From Chryseobacterium mucoviscidosis (lineage in GTDB: Bacteria; Bacteroidota; Bacteroidia; Flavobacteriales; Weeksellaceae), in contig NZ_MVAG01000103.1 of assembly GCF_002177115.1 (NCBI RefSeq), forward strand, positions 1 to 64,000: 64,000 nt of DNA. The letters run 5' to 3'. The position numbers and the translations under genes are program-made. Positions 62,357 through 64,000 of this stretch are shown piece after piece (position 1 is the first letter of the stretch; the number at the start of each line of letters is the position of its first letter). Below the pieces are notes generated by a model. It was not told the DNA's origin. It searched no databases and saw nothing but the letters and a program-made list of their open reading frames with translations.

Positions 62357-62656
62357 ATGAGCAAAAAAACAAATAAATTTTCCGCAGATAACTTCGGGAA
62401 AGAAACAACCGAAGTTCCAAAGGAGAACACTTTTTACTTCGGAAAAGAAAACTTTAAATGGATGTTGATCGGCTTGGCATTCATCGTGGTAGGGTTTCTT
62501 CTGATGATGGGAGCCGATGCCAATACAGTAGACGGAAAATACGATCCGAACTCATGGAATGAAGATATTTTTTCTATCCGAAGAATCAGGATTGCGCCAT
62601 TATTTGTGGTGATTGGTTTCGGAATCGAAGTTTACGCGATTTTAAAAAGAAAGTAG
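62357..62656 (+). CDS. DUF3098 membrane protein
   Basis: A 99-residue protein with two hydrophobic segments (about 35-54 and 78-95) and the family phrase IGLAFIVVGFLLMMGADAN...DPNSWNEDIFSIRRIRIAP. DUF3098 is typically found between ftsX and uppP in Bacteroidota, as here, which points to an envelope or division role, though none is proven. Starts two bases after ftsX. Confidence 0.88.
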   Translation: MSKKTNKFSADNFGKETTEVPKENTFYFGKENFKWMLIGLAFIVVGFLLMMGADANTVDGKYDPNSWNEDIFSIRRIRIAPLFVVIGFGIEVYAILKRK

Positions 62657-62672
62657 AAATAAATTTTATTTG

Positions 62673-62728
62673 AAGATTAAGAAATTCGGAAATTTAGATC
62701 AGTCTAAATCTCTTGGTTTCTTAATCTT
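62673..62728. repeat. Inverted repeat inside the ftsX-uppP gap
   Basis: AAGATTAAGAAA and TTTCTTAATCTT form perfect 12-bp outer arms, with inner ATTTAGA/TCTAAAT arms around TCAG. There is no U-tract on the plus strand strong enough to call a clear terminator. It may be an attenuator or processing site between DUF3098 and uppP. Confidence 0.55.
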
Positions 62729-62745
62729 TTAATTTTGGATAAATT

Positions 62746-63564
62746 ATGGATTTAATCAAAGCAATTATTATTGCGATCATTGAAGGCTTAACAGAGTATC
62801 TGCCCATTTCGTCAACTGCACATATGGGTTTCACGGCAAATTTGCTGGGACTTGAAGAAACCGAATTTTTAAAAATGTTTCAGGTTTCCATACAGTTTGG
62901 GGCAATCCTTTCTGTGGTTGTGGCATACTGGAAAAAGTTTTTTGATCTGAAAAATTTACAGTTTTACTTTAAACTGGCTTTTGCAGTGGTTCCGGCTTTG
63001 GTTTTAGGGTATTTATTTGATGATAAAATTGAAGCGGTTTTAGGAAATCAGATCGCTATTTCTTCAGTTCTGGTTCTTGGAGGTGTTGTTTTACTGTTTG
63101 CCGATACATGGTTTAAAAATCCAAAAATTGATGATGAAAAAGGCATTACCATAAAAAAAGCAGTAACCATTGGTTTTTGGCAGTGTCTTGCAATGATGCC
63201 GGGAACGAGTAGGAGTGCAGCTTCCATCATCGGAGGTATGACACAGGGATTGACCAGAAAAGCAGCGGCAGAATTTTCATTCTTTTTGGCGGTTCCTACC
63301 ATGTTGGCGGTAACGGTATATTCAGTTTTTGTAAAAACATGGGGTAAAGAAACACCTAATCCGCAGAAAGGTTATGAAATGATTATGGAATCTCAGGATC
63401 ACATCATGATTTTCATCGTAGGAAATGTTGTTGCATTTATCGTTGCATTAATCGCCATCAAAGCATTCATCGGAGTTTTGAATAAATATGGTTTCAAACC
63501 TTGGGGTTGGTATCGTATTTTCGTTGGAATTGCTTTGCTGATTTATTTTTATTTCTTTAAATAA
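62746..63564 (+). CDS. uppP: Undecaprenyl-diphosphate phosphatase
   Basis: A 272-residue membrane enzyme (BacA/UppP) that recycles undecaprenyl pyrophosphate, the lipid carrier for cell-wall and surface-sugar synthesis. The catalytic motifs are EGLTEYLPISSTAHM (15-29) and MPGTSRSAASIIGGM (about 149-163), with the essential Glu, Ser and Arg residues present. About eight hydrophobic segments. It lies in the ftsX-DUF3098-uppP-truB cluster. Confidence 0.95.
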   Translation: MDLIKAIIIAIIEGLTEYLPISSTAHMGFTANLLGLEETEFLKMFQVSIQFGAILSVVVAYWKKFFDLKNLQFYFKLAFAVVPALVLGYLFDDKIEAVLGNQIAISSVLVLGGVVLLFADTWFKNPKIDDEKGITIKKAVTIGFWQCLAMMPGTSRSAASIIGGMTQGLTRKAAAEFSFFLAVPTMLAVTVYSVFVKTWGKETPNPQKGYEMIMESQDHIMIFIVGNVVAFIVALIAIKAFIGVLNKYGFKPWGWYRIFVGIALLIYFYFFK

Positions 63565-63566
63565 GA

Positions 63567-63957
63567 ATGGACGAAAGAGTTTTTAGGAGTAAATTATTGC
63601 ATATAGTTTCTATTGTTTTTTTTAATAACAACATTATTTCTAATTTTAGGAATGATGAATGAAATTAAAACTTTAAACTTGATTTATTTGTTAATTTTAT
63701 CCATATTATCTCTAATTGTTTGCATTAAATTATTTAATAAGAAGCGAAATGTAATTGTTTTAATAAATACTTTTATATTGTTGCTTTTACCCTTTATATT
63801 ATATTATTCATTTTCTGTGTACCCAACACACTTTATTTATGAGCCTGAAAATTTATTTTTTTGTTGTTTACTTATCATATACATGTTGTGGGTAAATAAA
63901 AATAAAATAGATAATAAAGGAATTGACGAAATTAATGAAATAGGAAAAAACAAATGA
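63567..63957 (+). pseudogene. Small three-segment membrane protein, frameshifted at a T8 run
   Basis: An ATG at 63567, two bases after uppP, opens a frame (MDERVFRSKLLHIVSIVFF) that leaves the coding track at a run of eight T (63616-63623) and stops at TGA 63660-63662. The next frame then runs from the T run to TGA 63955-63957 and encodes LITTLFLILGMMNEIK..., then two further hydrophobic segments (about 35-70 and 78-98 of the joined protein). With seven T the two parts fuse to a plausible 129-residue membrane protein. The alternative start at TTG 63613 lacks support. Either a phase-variable gene, a real inactivation, transcriptional slippage, or a sequencing error. Confidence 0.65.
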
Positions 63958-64000
63958 CCGCTGAAGATCTACAATCTGGACATATATTTTTATTAGACAA
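63954..64000 (+). CDS. truB: Start of tRNA pseudouridine synthase B (partial)
   Basis: An ATG at 63954 overlaps the stop codon of the previous gene (ATGA) and opens a frame, MTAEDLQSGHIFLLD, that runs out of the window. The conserved GxxxLxDKP opening of TruB, as usually seen after uppP in Bacteroidota, fits this start. Only 15 codons are visible, so the call rests on the N-terminus and gene order. Confidence 0.7.
   Translation, partial: MTAEDLQSGHIFLLD

Noticed and set aside
1..64000. tRNA, rRNA, prophage, integrase, transposase and toxin-antitoxin genes
   Set aside because: None was recognised on either strand by reading the frames and intergenic sequence; no cloverleaf-like or integrase motif was found, although a covariance-model scan was not possible.

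Overview
The window looks like chromosome of a low-GC Bacteroidota, most likely the Chryseobacterium/Elizabethkingia group (Weeksellaceae). The reasons are: -7 promoter boxes of the Bacteroidota type (TAnnTTTG) in front of many genes; several proteins ending in type IX secretion (T9SS) type A or type B sorting domains; a DNA polymerase III alpha subunit with a fused N-terminal exonuclease; a fused alpha/beta 2-oxoacid dehydrogenase E1; and the order ftsX - DUF3098 - uppP - (small membrane gene) - truB. No rRNA, tRNA, CRISPR array, prophage or transposase gene was seen.

Layout. 1-8.9 kb: ZIP metal transporter and SAM methyltransferase divergent from a THUMP RNA methyltransferase, two membrane proteins of unknown function, a family 2 glycosyltransferase, a Cys/Met-type PLP enzyme divergent from an Lrp/AsnC regulator, and a bestrophin-like channel. 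9-18.2 kb: fused E1 dehydrogenase, secreted S8 protease with T9SS tail, dnaE. 18.5-34.8 kb: a block of four large secreted T9SS type A proteins, interrupted by a DUF6261-like gene whose transcript appears to carry a tandem array of 41-bp units. 34.8-42 kb: a 51-residue membrane protein and a voltage-gated-type K+ channel with a zinc-ribbon tail, a Nif3-like protein, a coiled-coil protein with a cysteine-less zinc-ribbon remnant, a lipoprotein overlapping an acyl-CoA synthetase, and an acyl-CoA dehydrogenase. 42-51.7 kb: DUF4349 lipoprotein, prfC, a long repeat-filled gap, MFS transporter, CPBP protease, rdgB, rnz, a TIGR02757 protein and a heptad-repeat membrane protein. 51.9-60.5 kb: three tandem paralogues with choice-of-anchor L domains and T9SS type B tails. 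60.6-64 kb: rsmA, then the ftsX to truB cluster, with a frameshifted small membrane gene before truB.

The secreted modules are the dominant theme: seven giant surface proteins in two tandem families plus one protease, all predicted to leave through T9SS. The gaps between genes hold several families of dispersed palindromic repeats: a 210-bp element in three copies, a roughly 190-bp string of hairpins in two copies, and others. The least explained structures are the exact 41-bp tandem array at 23129-23333, the mirrored near-leaderless promoters at 1808-1935, the dnaE PHP domain that has lost metal ligands next to an intact exonuclease, and the T8 homopolymer frameshift at 63616-63623.
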